NCBI GenBank assembly: GCA_902500705.1
Contig: CABVRR010000006.1
Location: forward strand, 17,944 to 53,739
DNA: 35,796 bases
From: an uncultured Nitrospira sp.
Lineage (GTDB): Bacteria > Nitrospirota > Nitrospiria > Nitrospirales > Nitrospiraceae
Direction of reading: 5' to 3'
Shown here piece by piece: positions 24,676 through 32,733 of this stretch. Position 1 is the first letter of the stretch. Every line of letters starts with the position of its first letter. The translations under genes were made by a program, and so were the position numbers. Under the pieces are notes generated by a model. It did no database searches and was not told the origin of the DNA. It saw only the letters and a list, made by a program, of their open reading frames with translations.

Positions 24676-26439
24676 ATGCGGGTGACAGAACTCCAAACAT
24701 TCGGTGTGCTCGCGAATAACCTGACTCGCACGCGCGCGCGGGTTCTGGAATTTCAGCAGCAAGTGTCGACCGGTAAGTTGGTGCGCCAGCCGTCCGACGA
24801 TCCCAGCGCGTTCAATCACATTGCGTTAGATAAGGCCTCGCTTGCCGCCATCGAGCAACGAGAGCGCAACATTCTGTTCGGACAAACCAGGCTGGATCTT
24901 TCGGACAATGCGTTGAGCCGCACGACGGCCTCGTTGTCACGCGTGCAACAGCTTGCCGTCCAGTTTCGTAGTGATACGAGCGGTGCAGCCGAACGGATAA
25001 TCGGAGCGAAGGAAGTACGCCAATTGTTCGCGCAACTCCAACAAACCGCCAATACCGAACTGAATAATCAGCCGATCTTTACCGGTACGAGCACACATGG
25101 GCGGGCGACAGGACTTGCGCTGACGACCCCCCTGACATTGACAAACGGCAGCAATGATACGCTCAGCGTGACCGTGGATGGGATTACATCCGGTACGATT
25201 GATCTGACCGCCGGAACAGAGTCTTTGACCGGAGCGCAACTGGCGGCACGTATACAAAGCCGTGTCAACGCCGATACCGCTTTGACGAATGCCGGAAAGA
25301 GCGTGACGGTCACATTTGAAGGAGATCGGTTACTCATCGCATCCGACTTGAGCGGCCCGCAGTCCTCGGTGCGTGTAGCCGGAGGATTGGCGCGCATCGC
25401 GCTTGGGTTCGCGGGCGGGAGTGAAACGACCGGTGGCGGGCCGTTTGCGCTGACGGCAACGGTGGCATCGGCTGCCGGCAACACCGGAGGGGTTCTGGCC
25501 GGACAGGGGCGGGTCGTGGATGACAATGCCGCGACGTTAGACGACTATGTCCTTCGATTCACGTCATCCACCAGTTACGATGTGCTGGACGTAACTGCTC
25601 CGGTCACGACGTCGCGTGGAGGAGGCAACACCGGTGGTGCTGTCGTGCGGGATGCCGGAATGGTGAATGCGGCACAGCTCGTGCTGCATGACTATCAGAT
25701 TCAATTTACATCCTCAACCCAATACTCCATCGTCGATCAGACGACCAGCACCACGCTGTCATCCGGTAACACGTACGTCTCGGGTGAGGCGATCTCATTC
25801 GCCGGGTTGCGGGTTGTCTTGGCGAATGGCCAGCAGGGAGGGCCACAAACCGGCGATACGTTCTCTGCCAGTTTGTCGCCCAAGACTGTTCTTGCCAACC
25901 AGGCCTATCAATCGGGGAGTGAGATCAGCTTCGACGGTCTTCGGGTGAGGCTGACCAATGGGACCGCCGGCCCGGCAACCGGGGATCTGTTTACCGTCGT
26001 CTCGGGGCTTCAGTATCAGGGGGACGCAGGGGTGCATGCCATTGAAGTTGGAACGAACCAGACGGTGCCGACCAACGTGGCCGGTGATCAAGCTTTTATC
26101 ACCGGGGGAATTGATATCTTCGCAAACGTCAAACAACTCATCGGCGCCTTGCGTGGAAATTTCAGACTGGGGATCAGTGAGGCGTTGGGCGGGCTGAACC
26201 AGGGCATCTCGCAAGTCGCCGCGATTCAGGGGGAGGTGGGTGCGAGATCGAATCGTCTGACCACGAGCGCGGAGCAGCTGGCAGAGGCCAAGAGCTTTTT
26301 CATACGGACACTCTCGGAAACCGAGGACGTGGACTTGGCGAAAGCCATTTCAGATCTTACCTTACAACAATATGCGCTTGAAGCAGCCAGTAAGACGCTC
26401 ACCAAGGTGTTTGAGAACTCGCTGTTGAATTATTTATAA
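24676..26439 (+). CDS. flgL: Hook-filament junction protein FlgL (HAP3), enlarged
   Basis: FlgL is the second junction protein. Residues 1-150 carry the flagellin-like N-terminal helices (MRVTELQTFGVLANNLTRTR, VSTGKLVRQPSDDPSAFNHI), and ~465-587 the C-terminal helices ending in TLTKVFENSLLNYL. At 587 residues it is about twice the usual ~300. The excess (~155-450) is beta-rich and repetitive: a flagellin-insert-like module at ~160-245, two copies of a DDYVLRF/HDYQIQF strand motif (289 on, 338 on), and two copies of a SFAGLRV/SFDGLRV...TGDTF module (~371 and ~415). The start at MRVTELQ is preferred over an upstream ATG at 24616, inside flgK. Confidence 0.95.
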   Translation: MRVTELQTFGVLANNLTRTRARVLEFQQQVSTGKLVRQPSDDPSAFNHIALDKASLAAIEQRERNILFGQTRLDLSDNALSRTTASLSRVQQLAVQFRSDTSGAAERIIGAKEVRQLFAQLQQTANTELNNQPIFTGTSTHGRATGLALTTPLTLTNGSNDTLSVTVDGITSGTIDLTAGTESLTGAQLAARIQSRVNADTALTNAGKSVTVTFEGDRLLIASDLSGPQSSVRVAGGLARIALGFAGGSETTGGGPFALTATVASAAGNTGGVLAGQGRVVDDNAATLDDYVLRFTSSTSYDVLDVTAPVTTSRGGGNTGGAVVRDAGMVNAAQLVLHDYQIQFTSSTQYSIVDQTTSTTLSSGNTYVSGEAISFAGLRVVLANGQQGGPQTGDTFSASLSPKTVLANQAYQSGSEISFDGLRVRLTNGTAGPATGDLFTVVSGLQYQGDAGVHAIEVGTNQTVPTNVAGDQAFITGGIDIFANVKQLIGALRGNFRLGISEALGGLNQGISQVAAIQGEVGARSNRLTTSAEQLAEAKSFFIRTLSETEDVDLAKAISDLTLQQYALEAASKTLTKVFENSLLNYL

Positions 26440-26443
26440 AGAG

Positions 26444-26486
26444 AAAGAGAGCGGGGCATGCGTCGGTTGCGTGCCTCGCTCTCTTT
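26444..26486 (+). terminator. Rho-independent terminator after flgL
   Basis: Arms at 26444-26462 and 26468-26486 pair over 19 bp with three G-T wobbles around the loop TCGGT. The outer part is AAAGAGAGCG against CGCTCTCTTT. It begins 4 bases after the flgL stop and closes the flgMNKL transcript. Only three Ts end the stem, followed by GTGTG. The symmetrical A/T outer pairs allow possible function on the other strand. Confidence 0.75.
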
Positions 26487-26524
26487 GTGTGATTACAACC
26501 TATATGGCCGGCTTACGTTCGGTG

Positions 26525-26551
26525 TAAAGTTTTTGCTCGGGCAACCGACAA
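26525..26551 (+). promoter_or_regulatory. Sigma-28 (FliA) promoter for csrA-fliW
   Basis: TAAAGTTT at 26525-26532 is a perfect -35 box. An 11-base spacer and ACCGACAA at 26544-26551 (6 of 8 bases) follow. The site lies between the flgL terminator and csrA, so a start near 26558 gives a leader of about 30 bases. Confidence 0.65.
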
Positions 26552-26587
26552 GGGTTGAGACCCACGCTCTTGCCAAGGAAGGCCGGT

Positions 26588-26833
26588 ATGCTGGTACTCA
26601 GCCGTCGATGTGGAGAAAGCGTCACAATCGGTCCGGACATCCGTGTGGTCGTCCTTGGGGTCAAGAGTGGGCAAGTCCGCCTGGGAATCGAAGCCCCGTC
26701 GTCAGTTGCGGTTCATCGGGAAGAGGTCTATGCGAGAATTCAGGAGGAGAATCGGATGGCCGCAAAGACGCAGGTGGTTCCCATAGACGCTTTGCGGCGC
26801 TTGCTCCCTCCAAAATCTCGAATGGCTTCGTGA
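26588..26833 (+). CDS. csrA: Carbon storage/translation regulator CsrA
   Basis: CsrA is a small dimeric RNA-binding repressor of translation; in FliW systems its main flagellar target is flagellin mRNA. The protein begins [20 protein letters not shown], has [20 protein letters not shown] and the RNA-contact segment [11 protein letters not shown] tail of ~20 residues makes it 81 long, above the usual 60-75. ATG 26588 is set by AAGGAAGG just upstream; the same site contains AAGGA, a CsrA-recognition-like ANGGA, so self-repression is possible. An upstream in-frame ATG at 26555 is rejected. fliW starts 7 bases after the stop. Confidence 0.96.
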   Translation: MLVLSRRCGESVTIGPDIRVVVLGVKSGQVRLGIEAPSSVAVHREEVYARIQEENRMAAKTQVVPIDALRRLLPPKSRMAS

Positions 26834-26840
26834 GGGCACC

Positions 26841-27296
26841 ATGGTGAAGTGCATATCGACTCGTTTGGGATCATTTCAAGTCCACGACGACAGCATCGTG
26901 ACGTTTCCTTCAGGACTGCTCGGTTTCCCAGACCAGCAGCGCTATGTCATTTTGGATCATGATACCGAGGCTCCCTTCAAGTGGCTTCAATCGATCGAAG
27001 AACCGGCGCTGGCGTTTGTGATTCTGGATCCAGCCATGTTTCATCCGGATTTTCATATCGACCTTCCCGCTGATGCCTTGGCGGAAATCAGGGCTGAAGA
27101 AGAGGACGAGTTAGCGCTGGTCGTGATTTTGACCATTCCATCGGACGATCCGGGTCGGATCACCGCCAATCTACGAGGCCCGCTGGCCATCAGTCACAAA
27201 ACCAAACTTGGCAAGCAGCTGGTTCTTTCCGAAGACGTTCCTACCAGACACCCGTTATTTCCAGTAGCTGGGTCTCTCTCGCCTGAGACGACATAG
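26841..27296 (+). CDS. fliW: Flagellar assembly factor FliW
   Basis: FliW binds CsrA and releases flagellin mRNA when flagellin is exported; when flagellin accumulates it binds FliW instead. The 151-residue product shows the family pattern: TRLGSFQVHDDSIVTFPSGL, LGFPDQQRYVILDHD, PFKWLQSIEEPALAFVILDP, and ITANLRGPLAISHKTKLGKQ. Length is normal. GAGGG precedes the ATG, and csrA is immediately upstream, the usual pairing. The flagellin partner gene is not in this window. Confidence 0.95.
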   Translation: MVKCISTRLGSFQVHDDSIVTFPSGLLGFPDQQRYVILDHDTEAPFKWLQSIEEPALAFVILDPAMFHPDFHIDLPADALAEIRAEEEDELALVVILTIPSDDPGRITANLRGPLAISHKTKLGKQLVLSEDVPTRHPLFPVAGSLSPETT

Positions 27297-27605
27297 GATC
27301 ATTGCCGCGCAGAACTTCGGATCTCACCGATTCGTCAGCTGTTTCTATCATTCCATCCAAATCTGCTCGTGTGCCGCCCTTGATCGGAGCGGTTCTAGGG
27401 ACTTCTGGTCCTGGAAGCGTGTGTGATGTAGCGTACCGGTTTCGGAATACATTGTTTTCTTCCAGGGAAATCGGTAAGCCTTTGCCCTGGATTGAGAAAC
27501 AATCCAGGGCCCGGGGCTTTTCTTGGCAACCAATCGATCGAAAATGAATTCACCCTATCATCAAGATCGCCGGTTTCCTGCTACGCATGTTGAGGATGAA
27601 CCAGT
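27297..27605. other. Intergenic region after fliW with a hairpin
   Basis: This 309-base gap contains a perfect hairpin: GCCCTGGATTG at 27484-27494 and CAATCCAGGGC at 27500-27510 with loop AGAAA, followed by a GC-rich run and CTTTTCTT at 27517-27524. It is a reasonable terminator for csrA-fliW, though far from the fliW stop. A frame of 81 codons at 27302-27547 has no ribosome site or recognisable content and is taken as chance. No promoter was recognised. Confidence 0.5.
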
Positions 27606-28261
27606 ATGAGCGAGCTCATGATCAGTTGTCCGTCCTGTAAGACGGAGATCAAGCTTACAGAGTCTCTTGCCGCTCCGTTGATCGAATCGACACGTCGCGA
27701 TTATGAGACACGCTTAGCTCAGAAAGATGCAGAAGCCATCAAACGCGAACACGGACTCCGGGCACGAGAAGAAGCGATGACGAAGGCCAAGGAACAGCTG
27801 GATGAGCAGGTTGCCGAAAAGCTTCGCCTTGAGCGGGTGAGAATCGTGGGTGAAGAAGCCAAGAAGGCGAGGCTTGCGTTGCAAACCGATTTTGATCAAA
27901 AGGCCAAGGAACTGTCCGACCTGCAGGCACTGATATCGAAGTCGCTTCAGCACGCCAAGCATCGGAGGGACAACAGACCAAAACTGACATGATCTATCAA
28001 TATCTGACAGGGCCACGCTTTCGACATCGAGTCGAAGCCATCGTCGAAGCGTTCTCCACCATGCAAGAGGATCTCGATAAAGAGAAAAAGGTCATGACCA
28101 AGCAATAGGTCAAACGCGAAGAGCAGATTGATCGGGTCATGCACGCAACGGCTGGAATGTATGGTGATTTACAGGGAATCGCAGGGAAGACGATTCAAGA
28201 GATCGAAGGCCTGGAGTTTCGATCTCTCAATGCTCCATCCTCAGAACAAGACCCTGCATAA
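27606..28261 (+). pseudogene. Decayed DUF2130-family gene
   Basis: The N-terminal part (27606 to ~27955) encodes a Cys-x-x-Cys zinc-ribbon-like start (MISCPSCKTEI) and a long Lys/Glu/Ala coiled coil, typical of DUF2130 proteins of unknown function. From ~27955 the match continues in another frame: EGQQTKTDMIYQYLTGPRF, then VEAIVEAFSTMQEDLDKEKK and, beyond a TAG at 28106-28108 (probably once TGG), VKREEQIDRVMHATAGMYGD, ending at TAA 28259-28261. The central region of the family (roughly 200 residues by memory of full-length members) is missing. Three lesions, an internal deletion, frameshift and stop, make a functional product unlikely. Family assignment is from recall. Confidence 0.75.
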
Positions 28262-28333
28262 CCGATCGCTTCGACCGAGGGGACCACATGCCTAAGGCCG
28301 TTGGCGAGAAGGCTCCCACCAGGTCTGTAAGGA

Positions 28334-31222
28334 TCAGGCGGCTGCTTGAGTGATGGGCTGGTATCCCTGCCGATAGGATTCAAGGATGCGGACGAGTCGT
28401 GCGACTTCGATCTCGAGTTGCGCGTAGACCAACGGGGCATCGTGAAGTGCGTTGAGACGGCCCACGGCTTCAAGACGACCGGCAGTCAGTGCGACTTCAG
28501 ACGCGCATAGATTTCCAGCGGTACCTTTGAACGTGTGCGCCATCCGCTCGATGGCAATTGCGTCGGCATCGGCGAGCGCCATTCTGATATCGGCGAGCAT
28601 GGTGTGATGGCGATCAAGAAACAAGCAGACGAGTTGCGCGAATAACTCACCGTCGTCGCCGATATTCCGATACATTTTTGCAGGATCGAAGATTCCTCGA
28701 GTCGGATCGGTTGTGACGGGAACTGAGTGCTGTTTCTCGGGAGGCGCTGCTTCGGACGGCGTGGATGCCCATCGTACCAGAGCGCTTCGCAGTTCACTCA
28801 GCTTGATCGGTTTAGCTAAATAATCGTCCATCCCGGTTGCCAAGCAGCGCTCGCGATCACCCGGCATCGCATTGGCAGTGACCGCAATAATTGGTATATG
28901 CGGCGTCGATCGTGGAGTTGGATCTGAAGGGGACGTATTGCTTTCGGGCGTGTTCCGTGAGGCCACCGAGGTTTCATGCTCGCGAATGCACCGAGTGGTC
29001 TCAAACCCGTCCATGATCGGCATCTGACAATCCATGAGGATGGCGGCATAGTTTCCGTTGGCGAGCGCAGTCAGCGCTTCTTGACCGTTTCCAACGACGT
29101 CCGGTTTGTAGCCGAGCTTCTCGACCATTCGCACGGCGAGCTTCTGATTGACGACATTGTCTTCTACGACCAAGATGTGTCGATGTTGCACATTCTCCGC
29201 AACCATATGTCTGGTCACAAGTTGAGGCGTACCGGAAGGTGTATGCGTATCGTCCTGTACGTGTCCCTCGGGCAAGCCCAACACGGTTCGGAGGCAGTCA
29301 CGCAATTCATCATGGCGAACAGGCTTGGGCAGGTAGCCCATCGCGCCGGCCCGGCGAGCTTGTTCCGCATGACCCCGTTGTAGGATCGATGTCATCACGA
29401 CGAGGCGAATCTTGGATCCCGCAGGGTGGCTTTGCAGTTCTCGCGCAAGTTGCAATCCGTCTTTTCCCGGCATGACGACATCCAAAATCGCCAGATCGTA
29501 CGGCGTTCCTCGCTGTTCGGCCTTCGTGATGCACTGCAGGGCTGATTCGGCATCTTCTGCAAGGTCGTCGATCATGCCCCAGCCCGAGACCAGATGATGG
29601 AGGATTAAACGATTCGATTCATTATCGTCGACGATCAAGACACGTTTTTGAGTAAGATCTCCGGTTGGAAGAATCGCGCGCGGAGAATGCGCTTGTTTTT
29701 GAAGACGTGCGGTACACCAGAAGGTGCTGCCGTGATCCTCGACGCTGCGTACGCCGACCTCTCCACCCATCAACTCCACGAGTTGTTTGGAAATCGAAAG
29801 GCCAAGGCCGGTGCCGCCGTACTTTCTTGTCGTGGAGCTGTCGGCCTGCTCAAACGGACGGAACAGTTTGGCCTGCGCATTTGGACTGATTCCAATGCCG
29901 CTGTCCGTGACTTCAAAGCGAATGATAGCTGCGTCGAGGAGATCTTCTTCGAGATACGCCTGCAGGGTGACCTCACCTTTATCGGTAAATTTCACCGCGT
30001 TGGCGACCAGATTACTGAGGATTTGACGCAGGCGGCCTGGGTCCCCTTTGAGTCCCGTGGGAACCGCCGCATGGACAAGTCCGGTCAGTTCCAACCCTTT
30101 TGTCTCGGCCCGCTCGGCAAATTGTGCCAAGACCTGCTCCACCGTGGTGCGTAGGTTGAAGTCGAGACATTCCAGTTCCAGCTTGCCCGCTTCGATTTTG
30201 CTGCATTCGAGCACGTCATTGATCAGTTGCAGCAGTGCTTCGCCGCATTGCCGAATCGTCTCGGCATAGGATTGCTGCTCGGACGTCAACGACGTCTCCA
30301 TCAACAAGCTTGTCATACCGATCACCCCGTTCATCGGGGTCCGTAGCTCATGGCTGACGGTGGCGAGAAATGCGGTCTTGGCACGTGCCGACTCTTTTGC
30401 CTCATCCAGTGCTCGGTCCAGACGAAGGTTGCTCTGGCGAAGCTGGTCGGCTGAGAGCTGGAGGGCCAGCTGCGTCGTCCGAACGTTCGTCAGGTCAGTG
30501 GCATAGCCTCGCACGACGCTCTGTGTGGGCACCGGGCAGAAGGTCCACGAAAAACTAGCCTCCGGGAGCGTCACCGTCTCATCCTGACGGACCTGATTTG
30601 TGTCGAGGCAACGTCGTACGATATCCGATAGGTCGTGCGGCGCGACGTTCGGAAACCCTTCCGGACTGTAGCCAAATCGAGCGAGCAAGGAAATCATCGC
30701 TGGATTGGCATACAGTAGGCTGACATGCCGGTCCAGTTCAATCATCGGCAAGGGACTTTCCTCAGCGATTGCCGTCAATCGATCACGTTCCTGCTCTACG
30801 TCCAGTTCATGGGACAAGTCCCGCACACTGATCATCAAGACCGTCTTGTCGTTGAGCGTACTGGGCGCGCAAGTCAACTCTACGGGGATGTAATGAGGGG
30901 TTTTCTCCAAGGAAAGATGTTGTGTGACAGAAGTCGGGCGACGGCTTTTCAGTACGCTGTTCAGCTGAGTAGTAATAGTCGTGATGTCGGATTGTGTGAG
31001 CCGTGACCACAAGGATGGAAATGATCGAACGGTGGGAGAAAGCAACCGTGCGCCAAGCAACCGACGACTTTCCCGATTCGCCGCTAAAACGGCCAGATCA
31101 GTGTCAAGAATGATGGTGGCCAGCGGAAGCCCGTCGAGCAGGTCGAGACTCGCATGCGCCGCAGTCGACAAGGCTGCCGGTCGGTGCCGTGGGTATTTGC
31201 GTTTTCGTCCTGACGACTTCAT
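28334..31222 (-). CDS. Cytoplasmic hybrid histidine kinase (PAS-HisKA-HATPase-REC-REC-Hpt)
   Basis: The ~962-residue product has no membrane helix. Order: two PAS-like segments (~25-135, ~145-245), a coiled coil, HisKA with phospho-acceptor in SHELRTP (His291), an ATPase domain with DSGIGIS and GGTGLGLSI (~390-505), receiver 1 with Asp581 in LDVVMPG, receiver 2 with Asp731 in MDCQMP, and Hpt with His896 in MAHTFKGTAGN. All key residues are present, so a full internal phosphorelay (His-Asp-His) is likely. The output partner is not seen. ATG 31222 shares its A with the TGA of the HD-GYP gene (TGATG); GTG 31225 is an alternative. It resembles BarA/TorS-like kinases. Confidence 0.93.
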   Translation of the reverse strand: MKSSGRKRKYPRHRPAALSTAAHASLDLLDGLPLATIILDTDLAVLAANRESRRLLGARLLSPTVRSFPSLWSRLTQSDITTITTQLNSVLKSRRPTSVTQHLSLEKTPHYIPVELTCAPSTLNDKTVLMISVRDLSHELDVEQERDRLTAIAEESPLPMIELDRHVSLLYANPAMISLLARFGYSPEGFPNVAPHDLSDIVRRCLDTNQVRQDETVTLPEASFSWTFCPVPTQSVVRGYATDLTNVRTTQLALQLSADQLRQSNLRLDRALDEAKESARAKTAFLATVSHELRTPMNGVIGMTSLLMETSLTSEQQSYAETIRQCGEALLQLINDVLECSKIEAGKLELECLDFNLRTTVEQVLAQFAERAETKGLELTGLVHAAVPTGLKGDPGRLRQILSNLVANAVKFTDKGEVTLQAYLEEDLLDAAIIRFEVTDSGIGISPNAQAKLFRPFEQADSSTTRKYGGTGLGLSISKQLVELMGGEVGVRSVEDHGSTFWCTARLQKQAHSPRAILPTGDLTQKRVLIVDDNESNRLILHHLVSGWGMIDDLAEDAESALQCITKAEQRGTPYDLAILDVVMPGKDGLQLARELQSHPAGSKIRLVVMTSILQRGHAEQARRAGAMGYLPKPVRHDELRDCLRTVLGLPEGHVQDDTHTPSGTPQLVTRHMVAENVQHRHILVVEDNVVNQKLAVRMVEKLGYKPDVVGNGQEALTALANGNYAAILMDCQMPIMDGFETTRCIREHETSVASRNTPESNTSPSDPTPRSTPHIPIIAVTANAMPGDRERCLATGMDDYLAKPIKLSELRSALVRWASTPSEAAPPEKQHSVPVTTDPTRGIFDPAKMYRNIGDDGELFAQLVCLFLDRHHTMLADIRMALADADAIAIERMAHTFKGTAGNLCASEVALTAGRLEAVGRLNALHDAPLVYAQLEIEVARLVRILESYRQGYQPITQAAA

Positions 31223-32490
31223 CACGCGGCTCGTGGAAGAGTTTGATCCAGATGGATACTGATATTGACACGTTCTTTTGCCGGGTCGAGGACACGCAAC
31301 ACGCTTCTCACGGTGTGGTCGGGGGATGGTGTTGACAGGTCCACTTCGAGTGGTGTCGCGTAAGAACCTCCTTGTGGGTCCGTCGTGATTTTGACCAGAG
31401 GTTTGAGTCGTTGCTGAGGATTGACTCCGACGACGACCGCCTGTTCGCCGGTCGTGAGTCTGACAAGACTTCCGACCGGGTACACACCGATACTCCGAAT
31501 CATGAGCTCCACGAGAGATTTTTCGAAATGTCCCCGTTCTCCAGCCAAAAACAGTTGACGAACGGCATCGTGTGGAATCATGGCCGGTCGTGTGCCGCGT
31601 CGACTGATCATGCCATCATAGAAATCGACAATGCCGACGATCTGGGCAAGGCGCGACGTCGTCTCGTGGCCTAGTCCGGCTGGAAACCCGCTTGCATCGG
31701 CTCGCTCATGATGCTCTCTGACGATGCGTAACACCTCTTCCTGCATGCCGGGGAGTTCGGAGAGGAGCGCGACGCCGAGCTTGCAATGCTGTTCAAGAAG
31801 GGTCTTGTCAGCCCCGCTGCATTCCTCTCGTCTGCGAACAAGATTGCGCGGAAGGCGGACATATCCCGCGTCATGCAGTAACGCGCCCATTCCGACCTGT
31901 TCTTGTGTCTGATGGTCCGCTCCGCTCTCAATCGCCACCACGAGCGACAAGATACAGGTATCCAGTGCATGGGCCGTGAGGGAACGGTCGAACTGCTTCA
32001 TTTTTTGAATGGCGATCTGAGTGGTCATTGCGGCCGGATTGGTGAGCACTTGCGCTAACACATTCGACACGATGGTTTTAGTCTCCTCGGGCGACGGGGG
32101 AATGCCTCGCTCAAGATCCTCAAAAATTCGCTCGACTGCTTCTTGAGCTTGGGCGTAGATCAAGGTGACCGAATGATCCTCAGGTCGTGTCTCTTGCGTT
32201 TCAACGGTGTGGTCGGTCTTTTGACTTGGCGCCGTAGGAGCATGTGGGTTGGGACTGGGCTGATCGGGAACGGATGACGTATTCGCCGGAGGTCCCGATG
32301 GAAGGTCGGTTCCTTTGCTGGTATCGATAGTCACCATTCTGATTCCATGCACCTTCATGAGCTCAATGGTCTGTAGATCCTTGATCAGCCGTTTATGAGA
32401 GAGGAAAGGGGTTCGGTACCATGGGACATCCATTTCCGTGATGAACATGCCGGGAACAAGCTGCTCGATTGCGATACGCTTTGTCGCCAT
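31222..32490 (-). CDS. HD-GYP domain protein with DUF3391
   Basis: The 422-residue product begins with the DUF3391 domain common ahead of HD-GYP (MATKRIAIEQLVPGMFITEM, ~1-65), followed by a Pro/Ser/Thr linker at ~65-105 and an HD-GYP domain at ~110-360. His/Asp pairs are present: His174 in TAHALDT, HD at 206-207 (LLHDAGYVRLP), HHE at 260-262 and SGFP at 267-270 in place of SGYP. A cyclic-di-GMP phosphodiesterase is likely, though some residues differ from the canonical set (ADASGFP for DGSGYP). The frame is open to 32631, but ATG 32490 matches DUF3391 and lies below a FliA-type promoter. It is coupled to the kinase downstream. Confidence 0.9.
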   Translation of the reverse strand: MATKRIAIEQLVPGMFITEMDVPWYRTPFLSHKRLIKDLQTIELMKVHGIRMVTIDTSKGTDLPSGPPANTSSVPDQPSPNPHAPTAPSQKTDHTVETQETRPEDHSVTLIYAQAQEAVERIFEDLERGIPPSPEETKTIVSNVLAQVLTNPAAMTTQIAIQKMKQFDRSLTAHALDTCILSLVVAIESGADHQTQEQVGMGALLHDAGYVRLPRNLVRRREECSGADKTLLEQHCKLGVALLSELPGMQEEVLRIVREHHERADASGFPAGLGHETTSRLAQIVGIVDFYDGMISRRGTRPAMIPHDAVRQLFLAGERGHFEKSLVELMIRSIGVYPVGSLVRLTTGEQAVVVGVNPQQRLKPLVKITTDPQGGSYATPLEVDLSTPSPDHTVRSVLRVLDPAKERVNISIHLDQTLPRAA

Positions 32491-32558
32491 AGGTCTTGAA
32501 CTCCAGGTCGAAAAGAGCTCCGATTGGACGTCTCGACAGAGGAGAAACTCCAGGGACG

Positions 32559-32586
32559 TTATCGGTGAAGTCTGTCGCCAACTTGA
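32559..32586 (-). promoter_or_regulatory. Sigma-28 (FliA) promoter for HD-GYP-kinase operon
   Basis: On the minus strand, TCAAGTTG (32586 to 32579), a 12-base spacer and ACCGATAA (32566 to 32559) match the FliA consensus at 6 of 8 and 7 of 8 bases. The arrangement is nearly that of the flgM promoter (TCAAGTTC-N12-ACCGATAA). A start near 32552 gives a ~60-base leader before ATG 32490. Confidence 0.6.
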
Positions 32587-32656
32587 CCATTGTTGATACA
32601 TCAGGCTGCGTTGTAATCGGTTCTCTGTCATGGTTCTTCACCGAGTACGTTGACGC

Positions 32657-32684
32657 TCAAGATTGATCGATGATGCTCCGATAG
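32657..32684 (+). promoter_or_regulatory. Sigma-28 (FliA)-like promoter for the PilZ gene
   Basis: TCAAGATT at 32657-32664, a 12-base spacer and TCCGATAG at 32677-32684 each match the FliA consensus boxes at 6 of 8 bases with the same spacing as the flgM site. A start near 32691 lies ~43 bases before ATG 32734. It is divergent from the promoter at 32559-32586. Confidence 0.5.
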
Positions 32685-32733
32685 AGATCATCAGAGTCGG
32701 TTGGTGTCGGGTGGTTGCTTTGGAGCGATGGCT

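Noticed and set aside
23417-25526. Several long minus-strand frames opposite flgK and flgL
   Set aside because: Mirror frames of GC-rich repetitive coding sequence; no ribosome sites, and the + strand genes are certain.
27302-27547. 81-codon frame after fliW
   Set aside because: No ribosome site, no recognisable family and it covers a strong hairpin; treated as chance.
29648-30154. 168-codon + strand frame inside the hybrid kinase
   Set aside because: It lies opposite the conserved HisKA/ATPase region of the minus-strand kinase and has no family features.
32491-32631. N-terminal extension of the HD-GYP protein to 32631
   Set aside because: DUF3391 starts at the ATG at 32490 and the FliA-type promoter lies within the extension.
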